Origin: Tenacibaculum singaporense
GTDB taxonomy: Bacteria > Bacteroidota > Bacteroidia > Flavobacteriales > Flavobacteriaceae
NCBI RefSeq assembly: GCF_003867015.1
Contig: NZ_CP032548.1
Coordinates: forward strand, 558,001 to 622,000
Direction of reading: 5' to 3'
Length of the DNA stretch: 64,000 bases
In this document: positions 44,691 to 53,587 of the stretch, piece by piece
Position numbering within the stretch: the stretch's first letter is position 1
Layout of the letters: each line of letters opens with the position of its first letter
Translations under genes and position numbers: made by a program
The notes under the pieces: model-generated
Seen by the model: the letters and a program-made list of their open reading frames with translations, nothing else
The model's database searches: none
What the model was told of the DNA's origin: nothing

Positions 44691-45959
44691 ATGGAGAAAA
44701 AAGACCCCTACGCATCCCTAAGAATCAAAGAGTTTAATATTTTTCTTTTAGTACGTTTTGCCTTAGTGTTTGCATGGTCAATGCAATTTATTATTATCGA
44801 ATGGCAGGTATACAGTATTACCAAAAATCCATTATCGTTAGGAATCATTGGATTAATGGAAGTAATTCCTGCAGTATCCATGGCGTTGTTTGCTGGTCAT
44901 ATTGTAGATCAAAAAGAAAAAAGAAATCTACTAGCCTTGTGTATTGGTTTATTTTCACTGATAAGTTTAGGGTTATTCTTTTTAACATTACCTAGTTTTA
45001 TTGAAGATTGGAATAAAAACACTGTACTCTACGCTATTTATGCTTTGGTCTTTTTTGGTGGATTATTACGTTCGTTTTTCGGACCTACTATTTTTTCATT
45101 AATAGCTTTAATTGTACCTAAAAAATTATATCCTAACGCTGCAACATGGAGTAGTTCAACTTGGCAAATAGCTTCAGTATTAGGACCAGCTTTTGCAGGA
45201 TTAACCATTTCATGGATTGGAGTACATTGGTCTTTATGTATTGTATTTGGTTTAGTATCAGTATCATTTTTTACGGTATTTTTTATCAAAAAGAAACCAA
45301 TTTTAAATCCAAAAATAGGAGAACCCGTAATGAAAAGTTTAAAAGAAGGAGTGCGTTTTGTATATAAAACAAAAGCTATTTTGGGAGCACTTACATTAGA
45401 TATGATTTCGGTATTATTTGGTGGAGCAGTTGCATTATTACCAGTTTATGCTCAAGATATTTTAAAAGTTGGACCAGAAGGGTTTGGTGCATTGCGTGCT
45501 GCACCTGCCATAGGAGCCTTTTTAACGATGTTAGTTACTGCTTATATACCTATCAGTAGAAACGCAGGAATGAAGCTTTTAGCAGCTATATTTGGTTTCG
45601 GAATTTGTATTATAGTATTTGGTTTATCAACCGTTTTTTGGATTTCTATTGTAGCCCTATTCTTTAGTGGTGTAACCGATGGAGTTTCTATGGTAATTCG
45701 CCAAACTATTTTACAATTAAAAACACCCGATCATATGCGTGGTAGAGTAGCTTCAGTAAATTCTATGTTTGTAGGTTCTTCTAACGAATTAGGAGCTTTT
45801 GAAAGTGGGGTAACAGCAAAGTTAATGGGAACAGTAACAGCAGTGGTTTTTGGTGGAACAATGACATTAATTACAGTTATTACCACAGGAATTGTAAACC
45901 CAACACTTCGAAAATTAGATCTAACTAAAGATTTGGAAGAGCATGAGAAGGAAATCTAA
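44691..45959 (+). CDS. MFS transporter (EntS-like)
   Basis: 422 residues with about twelve membrane helices. It fits the MFS_3 (enterobactin-exporter-like) group: IIEWQVYSITKNPLSLGIIGLMEVIPAVSMALFAGHIVDQKEKRN is the first signature loop, and RQTILQLKTPDHMRGRVASVNSMFVGSSNELGAFESG is the second-half MRGR motif. Export of a small molecule across the inner membrane is inferred. It starts three bases after the ACT-like gene. Confidence 0.9.
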   Translation: MEKKDPYASLRIKEFNIFLLVRFALVFAWSMQFIIIEWQVYSITKNPLSLGIIGLMEVIPAVSMALFAGHIVDQKEKRNLLALCIGLFSLISLGLFFLTLPSFIEDWNKNTVLYAIYALVFFGGLLRSFFGPTIFSLIALIVPKKLYPNAATWSSSTWQIASVLGPAFAGLTISWIGVHWSLCIVFGLVSVSFFTVFFIKKKPILNPKIGEPVMKSLKEGVRFVYKTKAILGALTLDMISVLFGGAVALLPVYAQDILKVGPEGFGALRAAPAIGAFLTMLVTAYIPISRNAGMKLLAAIFGFGICIIVFGLSTVFWISIVALFFSGVTDGVSMVIRQTILQLKTPDHMRGRVASVNSMFVGSSNELGAFESGVTAKLMGTVTAVVFGGTMTLITVITTGIVNPTLRKLDLTKDLEEHEKEI

Positions 45960-45985
45960 AGACTTTTTTAATTAAAATACTGATA

Positions 45986-46049
45986 ACAGTACAGTTGACG
46001 TACTGAAAAAGTAAGTCAGTGACCTACTTTTAGTAAGTCACTGACTTAC
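45986..46049. terminator. Two adjacent hairpins after the MFS gene
   Basis: A small CAGTAC / GTACTG hairpin at 45988-46005, then a perfect 13-bp stem GTAAGTCAGTGAC (46011-46023) / GTCACTGACTTAC (46037-46049). There is no T tract after the second, so termination is possible but not certain; it could be an operator-like inverted repeat. Confidence 0.5.
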
Positions 46050-46127
46050 CTGTTTCTAATTTTTTATACTTTACTTTGAATTCAAGTAGCAGAAAATTAG
46101 GTTTTTATATTAAAATGTTAAAGAAAA

Positions 46128-46145
46128 CTCAGTGCTAGCACTGAG
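46128..46145. promoter_or_regulatory. Perfect 18-bp palindrome
   Basis: CTCAGTGCTAGCACTGAG reads the same on both strands. It lies in the 282-bp gap, 97 bp upstream of the toxin-like lipoprotein gene, in an AT-rich surrounding, so it could be an operator for that gene. No known site was matched. Confidence 0.45.
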
Positions 46146-46241
46146 AAGAACTTAAAACAACTAGGGAAAACCCTTATTGTATAAAAACTATGAGAAACTA
46201 CTTTTGAATAAAGAATTGTAATTAATTTAAATGTATATGCC

Positions 46242-47303
46242 ATGAAAAAAAGAAACAAACAAATTGCTAACCTTTTAAAGCTAGGTGTTTTCCTGTTCGG
46301 GATTTCGCTGTTGCTATGGAATTGTCAAGATGAAACTACAACATTTATTGATATTGAAATAGCGAAAGCTCATGCATGGTTTAATAAAAACCACAATCCT
46401 CTTTTAGAAGAAAATACTTTTTTTATTGGAGAAGCTAACTGGGATAAAGTTATAATAATTAACCAAGAGGTATATGTTCCTCTAGGAAACAGCAGCCCCA
46501 CTCAAATTAACTCAAGTAATGGTGAAATAAAGTATATATACCTTTACTTGCTCTTTCAAAAAGAAGCCCAAGGAAATTATATAGAGGAATTTAAAGTTTT
46601 TATATCAGATAAATTAACGAATGTTTTTGAAGAAAGTAAAAATGTAGAAGAAATAACTTTTTCAAGTTCAAATGTTTTACTTAGAAGCAGTTTTAATTCT
46701 TTTTCAATTAATAAAGAGACTAATTTACAAGAAAGAGGAGAAGATTGTGAGATAGTAGATTGGTATTTGGTTACTTATGTAGATGGTAAAGAGCTAAGTA
46801 GAGAATACTTATACAGTAAAGTAGTATGTGAAAAAGATTCAATTTTACCAGAAGGAGGAGGAGGAGGTTCTAGTAGTCCAGAAGATGATCAATCTTATGA
46901 TGATTGGAATAGGTTAACTGAATGTGAAAAAGAATTTTTTAAATCAAATCCTTCAACAGTTTTTAGTATAACTGAAAATAGAAAAAAAGCGGAAGAAGCT
47001 ACATCAAGACTATTTCCTAATTGTGGCTTAAGAAATACATTAGCAGATGCTTTTAGACATGCCTATTTTTCTGCGTTAAATACAAAAAGTATAGGATATT
47101 CCAATGCCTCTAAATTAGGAGATGCTCATGAGTGTGAAACACCTTCTAGTGAATTAGATGAAAAAATTATGGACTTAAAGAATAACTCTTGGGGTTACAA
47201 CTATTCTTTAAATCACTTAAATTTGATAGAAAGTCAATTTTACAAAGATTTTATTAGTGCAAACCAAAATAATGAAATTAAAACATTAAAAACTTGTAAT
47301 TAA
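46242..47303 (+). CDS. Lipoprotein with C-terminal toxin-like (DUF6973-like) domain
   Basis: 353 residues. A lipoprotein start (LGVFLFGISLLLWNCQDE, Cys near residue 28) is followed by a beta-rich region, a Gly5-Ser linker (EGGGGGSSSPEDD) at about residues 205-217, and a C-terminal domain with ADAFRHAYFSALNTKSIGYSNASKLGDAHECE and MDLKNNSWGYN. That His/Asp-rich pattern is like DUF6973, a domain that occurs at the end of predicted secreted toxins. The next gene starts one base after the stop. The toxin function is inferred; a purely structural lipoprotein is possible. Confidence 0.7.
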   Translation: MKKRNKQIANLLKLGVFLFGISLLLWNCQDETTTFIDIEIAKAHAWFNKNHNPLLEENTFFIGEANWDKVIIINQEVYVPLGNSSPTQINSSNGEIKYIYLYLLFQKEAQGNYIEEFKVFISDKLTNVFEESKNVEEITFSSSNVLLRSSFNSFSINKETNLQERGEDCEIVDWYLVTYVDGKELSREYLYSKVVCEKDSILPEGGGGGSSSPEDDQSYDDWNRLTECEKEFFKSNPSTVFSITENRKKAEEATSRLFPNCGLRNTLADAFRHAYFSALNTKSIGYSNASKLGDAHECETPSSELDEKIMDLKNNSWGYNYSLNHLNLIESQFYKDFISANQNNEIKTLKTCN

Positions 47304-47304
47304 A

Positions 47305-47709
47305 ATGAAAAAAATAATAGTATTACTAATTCTAATAGTTAATTTTTCTTGTACAAATAAAAATAGATTGTTGAACACAGAGGAAAGAATTACTTCTTTT
47401 TTAGATAAACAAAAAGAAAACTCTTTTAATTTATCTCTTGATACAATTTCTTCTTTTAAATGGGACGAATTACTAATAGCTGGACCCTACACAGATTTAA
47501 GCAAAATATCTGGTTATGATTTAAGTGAAACACCTAATACAATAAAACATCATGATAGTTTTGTTTTATTTGTTTTTCTTAATGGAAAAAAAGGAATAAA
47601 GTTTATTGAAATTGATAGGCATTTATTGGCAGATCAAGTTTTTGAGGATGATGAATATGATTATAAAATATATTCGAAGTCAAAAAGTAATCTTTTAATA
47701 GTTAAATGA
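47305..47709 (+). CDS. Small lipoprotein, candidate immunity partner
   Basis: 134 residues. Lipobox ILIVNFSCTNK (Cys near residue 16), so membrane-anchored in the periplasm or at the surface. The mature part (SFKWDELLIAGPYTDLSKISGYDLSETPNTIKHHDSFVLFVFLNGKKGIKFIEIDR) is beta-rich with many acidic residues; I do not recognise the family. Its tight coupling to the toxin-like gene, its small size and its lipid anchor fit an immunity protein that protects the cell envelope, but this is inference. Confidence 0.65.
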   Translation: MKKIIVLLILIVNFSCTNKNRLLNTEERITSFLDKQKENSFNLSLDTISSFKWDELLIAGPYTDLSKISGYDLSETPNTIKHHDSFVLFVFLNGKKGIKFIEIDRHLLADQVFEDDEYDYKIYSKSKSNLLIVK

Positions 47710-47728
47710 GAAAATCTAATACATACTA

Positions 47729-47764
47729 AAAAAATGCCTAGAAAATTACTTCTAGGCATTTTTA
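47729..47764. terminator. Bidirectional terminator
   Basis: AAAATGCCTAGAA / TTCTAGGCATTTT perfect 13-bp stem with six-base loop between the convergent small lipoprotein and the following minus-strand gene. Confidence 0.88.
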
Positions 47765-47787
47765 ATATACTTTTTAAAGTAAATCAA

Positions 47788-48279
47788 TTAAGACATATCA
47801 AAATAATTGATCTTTGTAATTTTTTTAGTTGCTTGATCAAAAGCTATGTTTATAAAGACATCACAACTATCACATTCAGCATATAAAATACTTTTAGAGC
47901 CATTTCTACCAGTACTTAAAGCAACATCTCCTAATTTACTAATAGGATCTCCTATAGTAACTGTAATCCCTTTAATTGTAAAAGTAGCTTCACTACTTAA
48001 AACATCTAAAGATTCGATGTAAGGTTTTCTTCCAGAAGTAGAAAAATCAAGTTTTAAACCATTAAATTTAAAATAGTAGTAAAAACCATTATCTTCAAAA
48101 GATGTAGTAGTACCCAATAAAGATTCTACTTTTTCTTGTTTTCCAAAGGTCTTTTTTATGTCAGTTAAAGCAATATTATTTATTTTAATATTATCAAAAT
48201 CTGAATTAGAAATAATATTAGTTTGACTTTTTGCTATAAGAGTGGTTAATAGAAAAAATACAAGTACTAGTTGTTTCAT
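47788..48279 (-). CDS. Secreted hypothetical protein
   Basis: 163 residues. Signal peptide MKQLVLVFFLLTTLIAKS, then a beta-rich domain (IKINNIALTDIKKTFGKQEKVESLLG, YYYFKFNGLKLDFSTSG, TFTIKGITVTIGDPISKLGDV). Near the end there is CDSCDVFINIAFD with a C-x2-C. I do not recognise the family. Single gene; starts upstream of AT-rich DNA near 48290. Confidence 0.65.
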   Translation of the reverse strand: MKQLVLVFFLLTTLIAKSQTNIISNSDFDNIKINNIALTDIKKTFGKQEKVESLLGTTTSFEDNGFYYYFKFNGLKLDFSTSGRKPYIESLDVLSSEATFTIKGITVTIGDPISKLGDVALSTGRNGSKSILYAECDSCDVFINIAFDQATKKITKINYFDMS

Positions 48280-48372
48280 ATTACTTAAAAAATTAATTGT
48301 ACAAACCTTTTACGTAGCCAATTTTAGCAGTCGCCAAAGATATAATACTCGTTTAATTTTACGTATAAGAAA

Positions 48373-50019
48373 CTAGTTAAAATTTACGGCTAAATCTATT
48401 TTTTTGTCTAATTCTTGTTGGTGCTTTAAAGTTGTGTTTTCATTCCACTTAAAACGTTCTGTAAACTCTTGAATAACAAAGTTTTTATATAAATCAACAC
48501 TTGGTTTATCAAAAAATAAACGTCCCGTTCTTCGCATAAAAAAGTCGGTAGGAGTACAAGTCATTTCGTGTTTTATAGTAAACCATACTTCAGCTTTTAA
48601 TAAACGTTCTTGCAAATTTTCTTCGTTTAGTTCATCAAACTTATCTAAAATAAGCTCAGTTTGTTTACCGTAGTTGTGTACTAAATAACTAGCATCTTTT
48701 TCGGTAAAACCATATGATTTTATACGTTTATAAATCTGATTAATGTATAATTTTACTGATTTGTAGTTTTGAAAAGGACCTCCAGCTAAAACAATTTCTT
48801 CAGTTTGAATTGGATCAAATTCAACTTCAAAACGACGTTTCATTTTTTTCGCAACAATATCCACAATCCGTTCTGCCATTTTTCGATAACCAGTTAATTT
48901 TCCTCCAGCAATTGAAATTAACTTGGTATCAGATACAAAAATTTCATCTTTTCTAGATAATTCTGAAGCTGATTTTCCTTCTTCGTGAATTAACGGACGC
49001 AATCCTGCCCAAGATGATTGAATATCATCTATAGTTAATTGAATATCAGGAAACATGTTATTTACGGCTTCAATTAAATACAAAGCATCTACCATTGAGG
49101 TCTCTACAGTATTTTTATCCTGTTGGTAATTGGTATCAGTAGTTCCAAAATAAGTTACCTTTCCACGAGGAATAGCAAACATCATACGACCGTCTGGAAT
49201 ATCGAAATACACAGATTGTTTTACAGGCAACTTTTCATGCGGAACAACTAAGTGAACTCCTTTGGTTAAATGCAAACGTTTTCCTATTTTAGAATTGTTT
49301 ATTTGTCGCAACTCATCTACCCATGGACCAGCTGCGTTTACTACATATTTAGCTTTAATATCATAACTTTCTTCAGTAAAAGCATCCGTTACTTTAGCAC
49401 CTACTACACGCTTGTTTTCATAAATAAATTCATCTGCACGCGTGTAGTTCAATATTTGAGCATCGTATTGACTAGCTGTTTTTAAAACTTCAATAGTTAA
49501 ACGAGCATCATCGGTACGATATTCGGCATAAAAGCCAGCACCGTTTAAAATACTTTCTGGTAGCAAAGGCTCTTTTTCTAACGCTTCTTTTTTATCAAGC
49601 ATTTTACGTTTATCATCTCCTTCAACAGAAGCTAACACATCATAAACTTTAAGCCCGATTGATGTTAGCCACGAACCGTAAGTTCCACCTTCAATCAATG
49701 GTAAAATCATTTTTTCAGGAATTACCAAATGTGGCGCTAGTTTATGAACAATAGCACGCTCAGTACCCACTTCTTTTACCAACCAAAAATCAAATTGTTT
49801 TAAGTAGCGTAAACCTCCATGAATTAGTTTGGTAGATTTACTAGAGGTTCCCGAAGCAAAGTCATTTTTTTCAATTAAAGCGACTTTCATTCCACGTGAG
49901 GCAGCATCTAAAGCAATACCTGCACCTGTAATACCACCACCAATTACTAGAATATCAAATTCGGTAGTTTGTAATTCTTGTTGAATGTTTTTTCTATTGA
50001 AAGAAGAGAAATTATTCAT
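48373..50019 (-). CDS. glpD: Glycerol-3-phosphate dehydrogenase/oxidase (FAD)
   Basis: 548 residues. It oxidises glycerol-3-phosphate to dihydroxyacetone phosphate at the inner membrane, feeding electrons to quinone. The FAD motif is ILVIGGGITGAGIALDAASRGMKVALIE at about residues 21-48; SGTSSKSTKLIHGGLRYL, and the C-terminal DAO_C region, follow the GlpD pattern. I start at the ATG at 50017-50019; a TTG seven codons upstream is less likely. No glycerol kinase or facilitator gene is nearby. Confidence 0.93.
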   Translation of the reverse strand: MNNFSSFNRKNIQQELQTTEFDILVIGGGITGAGIALDAASRGMKVALIEKNDFASGTSSKSTKLIHGGLRYLKQFDFWLVKEVGTERAIVHKLAPHLVIPEKMILPLIEGGTYGSWLTSIGLKVYDVLASVEGDDKRKMLDKKEALEKEPLLPESILNGAGFYAEYRTDDARLTIEVLKTASQYDAQILNYTRADEFIYENKRVVGAKVTDAFTEESYDIKAKYVVNAAGPWVDELRQINNSKIGKRLHLTKGVHLVVPHEKLPVKQSVYFDIPDGRMMFAIPRGKVTYFGTTDTNYQQDKNTVETSMVDALYLIEAVNNMFPDIQLTIDDIQSSWAGLRPLIHEEGKSASELSRKDEIFVSDTKLISIAGGKLTGYRKMAERIVDIVAKKMKRRFEVEFDPIQTEEIVLAGGPFQNYKSVKLYINQIYKRIKSYGFTEKDASYLVHNYGKQTELILDKFDELNEENLQERLLKAEVWFTIKHEMTCTPTDFFMRRTGRLFFDKPSVDLYKNFVIQEFTERFKWNENTTLKHQQELDKKIDLAVNFN

Positions 50020-50069
50020 AGAGCTGTTTTTATCAACCAAAAATAAGAATAAAAAGAAACGGTAGACAT

Positions 50070-50101
50070 AAAAAAAGAGCTGAAATTATCAGCCCTTTTA
50101 G
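50070..50101 (-). terminator. Weak terminator upstream of glpD
   Basis: On the minus strand AAAAGGGCTGA..TCAGCTCTTTTTT: an imperfect stem and T tract, 30 bp past the stop of the YHS-protein gene, so it probably ends that operon. Confidence 0.6.
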
Positions 50102-50131
50102 AAGTCGCCCCCGCAACTATTAAATCTAAAA

Positions 50132-50566
50132 CTAACGATTCAATTTTTTCCAATTAGTATCGGCTTGTTTTTTTAGCTCTTCTGGATTTTCTTTTAACCA
50201 CATTTTTAAAGTATTGGTTCCCCAAGAGTTATAAAATAAATACAGTTTACCATCTCGTATTTCAAAAGTTTTCGGATCAATATCCACCTTTTCACCAGTT
50301 TTTCCAATGGCATAGGCACAATATCCACCATATTGAGGGTTGTATTTTTGAGGATTTATAAGGAAAGTAGCTAAATTTTCTTTTGACGAAAAACGAAAGG
50401 AAACGTTATTATATTTAGTTGTAAGTTTTTTATTTCCTTTTTCGGCTTTATTATTAAAATAACTTACTACATCGTAACCTTTAGCAATTACTCCGTTTTT
50501 GGTATTGTATTCTTGTGAGAAGACAATACTCGAAAAAAATAGAAAGAAGATGAATACATGTTTCAT
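50132..50566 (-). CDS. Secreted YHS-domain protein, copy 2
   Basis: 144 residues. Signal peptide MKHVFIFFLFFSSIVFSQ, then the YHS-domain pattern: GYDVVSYFNNKAEKGNKKL.. VSFRFSSKENLATFLINPQKYNPQYGGYCAYAIGKTGEKVDIDPKTFEIRDGKLYLFYN. YHS domains occur in metal-handling proteins; single-domain secreted forms like this are common in marine bacteria and of unknown role. It starts one base after the stop of its paralog, so both are expressed from one transcript. About 50% of positions agree by eye. Confidence 0.85.
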   Translation of the reverse strand: MKHVFIFFLFFSSIVFSQEYNTKNGVIAKGYDVVSYFNNKAEKGNKKLTTKYNNVSFRFSSKENLATFLINPQKYNPQYGGYCAYAIGKTGEKVDIDPKTFEIRDGKLYLFYNSWGTNTLKMWLKENPEELKKQADTNWKKLNR

Positions 50567-50567
50567 T

Positions 50568-51023
50568 TTAATCCTTTTTATGTTTTAGTTCTTCCCAGTT
50601 TATATCTCCTTGAGCTTGTAACTTTTTAGTATCACCATTTTTCCAATCATCAAGTTTGCTAGAAAGCCAAGAACTATAAAAAAGGTATAGTTTACCATCT
50701 CTAATTTCATAAGCTTCAGCGTCAATGTACATTTTTGTTTTCTTAGCAGCTACAGCGTAAGCACAATATCCACCATATTGAGGAATGTATTTTGTTGGAT
50801 TTTCTTTAAAAAGGGATAAGTTTCTTTCTGAGGAAAACTTGAATTTAGCTCCATCGTAAGTGGTTTGAAATTTCTTTTTTCCTTCAACGGGTTCACTATT
50901 TGTAAAATAAGAAACAACATCGTAGCCTTCGGCTACATAGCCTTTTTTAGTATTGTAGTCTGTTTTTTGAGCTAATACTGCAGATGATATTAGAAAGAGT
51001 AAAAGGATAAAAATGTTCTTCAT
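50568..51023 (-). CDS. Secreted YHS-domain protein, copy 1
   Basis: 151 residues. Signal peptide MKNIFILLLFLISSAVLAQ, then GYDVVSYFTNSEPVEGKKK, FKFSSERNLSLFKENPTKYIPQYGGYCAYAVAAKKTKMYIDAEAYEIRDGKLYLFYSSW, the same layout as the adjacent copy. The conserved GGYCAYA is where some family members carry selenocysteine; here it is plain Cys. The tandem pair arose by duplication. Confidence 0.87.
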   Translation of the reverse strand: MKNIFILLLFLISSAVLAQKTDYNTKKGYVAEGYDVVSYFTNSEPVEGKKKFQTTYDGAKFKFSSERNLSLFKENPTKYIPQYGGYCAYAVAAKKTKMYIDAEAYEIRDGKLYLFYSSWLSSKLDDWKNGDTKKLQAQGDINWEELKHKKD

Positions 51024-51095
51024 AAAATTAGGTTTTAGAATTAGTCGGGAGTAAATAAAAAACTTACAAACTATTATAAAATAAGCTGTAAATTT

Positions 51096-51641
51096 TTACT
51101 CTACTTTGGTCATGTACATAAACCAGTTCCATTCCCAAGTTTTACCATTGTTATTTGAGAATGCTTGACTCCAAATAGGTTTATTTTTATCTGTAACATC
51201 CCATCTAAAAACGACGATAACGTTTTGGTTATTAATAACATCTTTGGTGTAAAAATAACCAATGTTGTTTTCAAAAGAACCTATTACTGGAGGATCAAAT
51301 GTTGCTCTACTAGAATCTGCCCAATACATACTCCATAATTTGGTTTTTGGATTGAATAATCTAACAGTCATTCCTTCAAAAGGTTTCCCGTTTCTAATAG
51401 CAATAAAATTATCTATGTTTCCTAAACCATGTAGTACTTTATACATTTCTTGTGTAGACTCAAACTCTATCCATTCATTACAATTATCAAAAAAAGTTTT
51501 AAGCTTTAAATTTTTGAGTTTAAATTTTCCTTGAAAAAAATCAAAATCATCTTTTGAAGAAGTAGGAGAAGGGCTAATAATTAACTCGTTATTTTCATCA
51601 AACTGCAATTCAGGTACTATTAAATTTACATTTTTAATCAT
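51096..51641 (-). CDS. Conserved hypothetical protein, DUF1579-like lipocalin fold
   Basis: 181 residues, no signal peptide. Tryptophan- and phenylalanine-rich strands (FFQGKFKLKNLKLKTF, GMTVRLFNPKTKLWSMYWADSS, VIVVFRWDVTDKNKPIWSQAFSNNNGKTWEWNWFMYM) match DUF1579-like proteins, which have a lipocalin-type barrel. It follows the WYL regulator gene on the same strand with an 82-bp gap, so the regulator may control it. The role is not known. Confidence 0.7.
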   Translation of the reverse strand: MIKNVNLIVPELQFDENNELIISPSPTSSKDDFDFFQGKFKLKNLKLKTFFDNCNEWIEFESTQEMYKVLHGLGNIDNFIAIRNGKPFEGMTVRLFNPKTKLWSMYWADSSRATFDPPVIGSFENNIGYFYTKDVINNQNVIVVFRWDVTDKNKPIWSQAFSNNNGKTWEWNWFMYMTKVE

Positions 51642-51723
51642 TATTCTTTACGTTTTTTAATGTTAATAGGTCAAAAATAATAGCAGTCAATGACAACATT
51701 ATGTCAGTGAAAAAACAAGAATT

Positions 51724-52395
51724 TTAAAATATTTTCATGTAATCTTGAATGGTATATGTATGTTCTTTTTTAAAATGTTGATTAATAACTTTTAAACTAA
51801 GTATTTTATCAACTTTAAAATCTCTATAATTTTCACGCAACCAACACCAAGCAATAACATGCCATTGTTCAGTATAAAAAATAATGCCAATAGGTTCTAT
51901 TTTTCTTTCAGTTGTATTCCCTTTAGCATCTGAGTAGGTAATAGAAACTATAAGTTTATCTGTTATTGCATTTTGAATCTTAGATAAGTTATCATTATCC
52001 TTTTTGTAAGGAGAATAAACTTCTACTTTAGATGAAAAGGAAGCTGTTTTTTCCCAGTCTTGATGTTTTAAAACTGTTTGAATTTTTTTTAAAGCCGATT
52101 CAGAGTTTTTAAAGATAGTTTTATCGGTAAATTTATTAGCTAATGATTGCAATAAAATAAGAGCATTTGCTTCTTCGGTAGTAAAATGTAAAGGAGGTAA
52201 AAAGTAACCTTGCACTAATGTATATCCTCTGTCTTTTTCAAAATAAATAGGAACACCTATTTCACTTAAGGCTTTTAAATCTCTATAAATAGTACGCACG
52301 CTTAAATTAAATTTTTCAGCCAAAAAATCAGCGGTTACATATTTTTTAGATTGAATACTTAACATAATATTCATTAACCTATCTAATCTATTCAT
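51724..52395 (-). CDS. YafY-family HTH regulator with WYL domain
   Basis: 223 residues. The N-terminal helix-turn-helix (LDRLMNIMLSIQSKKYVTADFLAEKFNLSVRTIYRDLKALSEIGVPIYFEKDRG) is a DeoR/HTH_11-type domain, followed by a WYL-type ligand-binding domain (KIEPIGIIFYTEQWHVIAWCWLRENYRDFKVDKI), where W-H-V-I-A replaces the usual W-Y-L. Such regulators often sense nucleic-acid or small ligands. Upstream and downstream genes on the same strand suggest self-control of a small unit. Confidence 0.9.
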   Translation of the reverse strand: MNRLDRLMNIMLSIQSKKYVTADFLAEKFNLSVRTIYRDLKALSEIGVPIYFEKDRGYTLVQGYFLPPLHFTTEEANALILLQSLANKFTDKTIFKNSESALKKIQTVLKHQDWEKTASFSSKVEVYSPYKKDNDNLSKIQNAITDKLIVSITYSDAKGNTTERKIEPIGIIFYTEQWHVIAWCWLRENYRDFKVDKILSLKVINQHFKKEHTYTIQDYMKIF

Positions 52396-52404
52396 AAGGT
52401 ACTT

Positions 52405-53583
52405 TTAATATTGCTGTAATAATTGCCACGGTTGTTGAATTTTACCATTTCTAACAGGTAAAATTTCTCCAAATTGTAAAAAAACAAATTCACTTTGGTG
52501 TGGTCTTAAAAAGACAAAATTATCTACTTGCAAAGAAATGTTTTTAGGAATGTTAATCATGGTTTGATTGGTTGATGCACCAAATAAGTTGTTCTGTTTT
52601 ATTCCTTTAGGATAGTAGTAATCTGCTTTCCAAAATCCACCATAAATAAAAGCAGATTTTTTAGTAAAAAATTGTTTTAGTTTTTCTAAACCTGGAAGGG
52701 TTGTATTAGAAAAAGTTTTTAAAACAGGAGTAGCTATAAATGCTGCTGGTTTATAGTTTCTTAATGAAGGAATATCAAAAGTTGTAGGCTTTACAAAGCA
52801 CGAACCAATAGCAATATCATTAATAGGAGAGGAGCGTGTTTTGTGTAAGTTTAAAGTAGGGCTTCCCGCTCCGTTAAAGGTTAAATTTTCATTCCATAGC
52901 TTAGGAAAATAATTTTTAACTAAGGTTTTACAGTCTTCATAATATTGATTCGCTAATAGTAGTGCTTTCTTTTGAGAACGAATAATCTTTGGAAGTTTTA
53001 CTACATGTGGATCGTATCCCATAAACCCAGAAAATTCAACAAAATTTTGATTGTTTTCAATAAGTGATAGTCCTTTTGTTAAACTTTTTAAAGAAGAAAA
53101 CCCACCGCGGTGTAAACCCACATCAATTTCAATATTCAATCGTAATTTTTGATTGAGTTGTTTTGCCAAATTAATGTATTCTTCAATTCGTTTTTCGGTA
53201 TCAACCAACCATTGAATTTGAGTAAACGGATTAAATCCGTTGTGCTGTTGAGGTAAGTTGTTGTAAAAATATTCCGCAGTTTTTATAGGCATGGGTTTAC
53301 CCAATAAAACATCGGCTTTGTTATCTAATCGAGAAGCTAAATCGGTTAAAAAAGGTTGATGAAAAACCATCAACTTATTTGAGTTTGTTTTTTTAAAAAT
53401 GTATTCGATTAGTTGAATAGAAGGCAATGATTTTACTACAACTCTGAGTGAAGCATCGTTTCTAAAATTAGAAAGCGCTTCGACTATATTTTCATCTAAA
53501 AGATCTAAATCTACCAACAAACAAGGAATAGCTCGTTTGTAATTTTTTAGCTCTTGATTTATGTTTTTAAAGTAAACATCCAT
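52405..53583 (-). CDS. DSD1-family PLP-dependent enzyme (alanine-racemase fold)
   Basis: 392 residues. A fold-type III PLP enzyme: RVVVKSLPSIQLIEYIFKK at about residues 47-66 holds the PLP-binding lysine, LNIEIDVGLHRGGFS the barrel strand with the His, and GAGSPTLNLH the phosphate-binding loop. The C-terminal (FVFLRPHQSEFVFLQFGEILPVRNG) carries the His typical of D-serine dehydratase/D-threonine aldolase proteins (DSD1). The substrate is likely a D-amino acid. Four bases separate it from the lactone-oxidase gene, suggesting an operon. Confidence 0.88.
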   Translation of the reverse strand: MDVYFKNINQELKNYKRAIPCLLVDLDLLDENIVEALSNFRNDASLRVVVKSLPSIQLIEYIFKKTNSNKLMVFHQPFLTDLASRLDNKADVLLGKPMPIKTAEYFYNNLPQQHNGFNPFTQIQWLVDTEKRIEEYINLAKQLNQKLRLNIEIDVGLHRGGFSSLKSLTKGLSLIENNQNFVEFSGFMGYDPHVVKLPKIIRSQKKALLLANQYYEDCKTLVKNYFPKLWNENLTFNGAGSPTLNLHKTRSSPINDIAIGSCFVKPTTFDIPSLRNYKPAAFIATPVLKTFSNTTLPGLEKLKQFFTKKSAFIYGGFWKADYYYPKGIKQNNLFGASTNQTMINIPKNISLQVDNFVFLRPHQSEFVFLQFGEILPVRNGKIQQPWQLLQQY

Positions 53584-53587
53584 ACGA

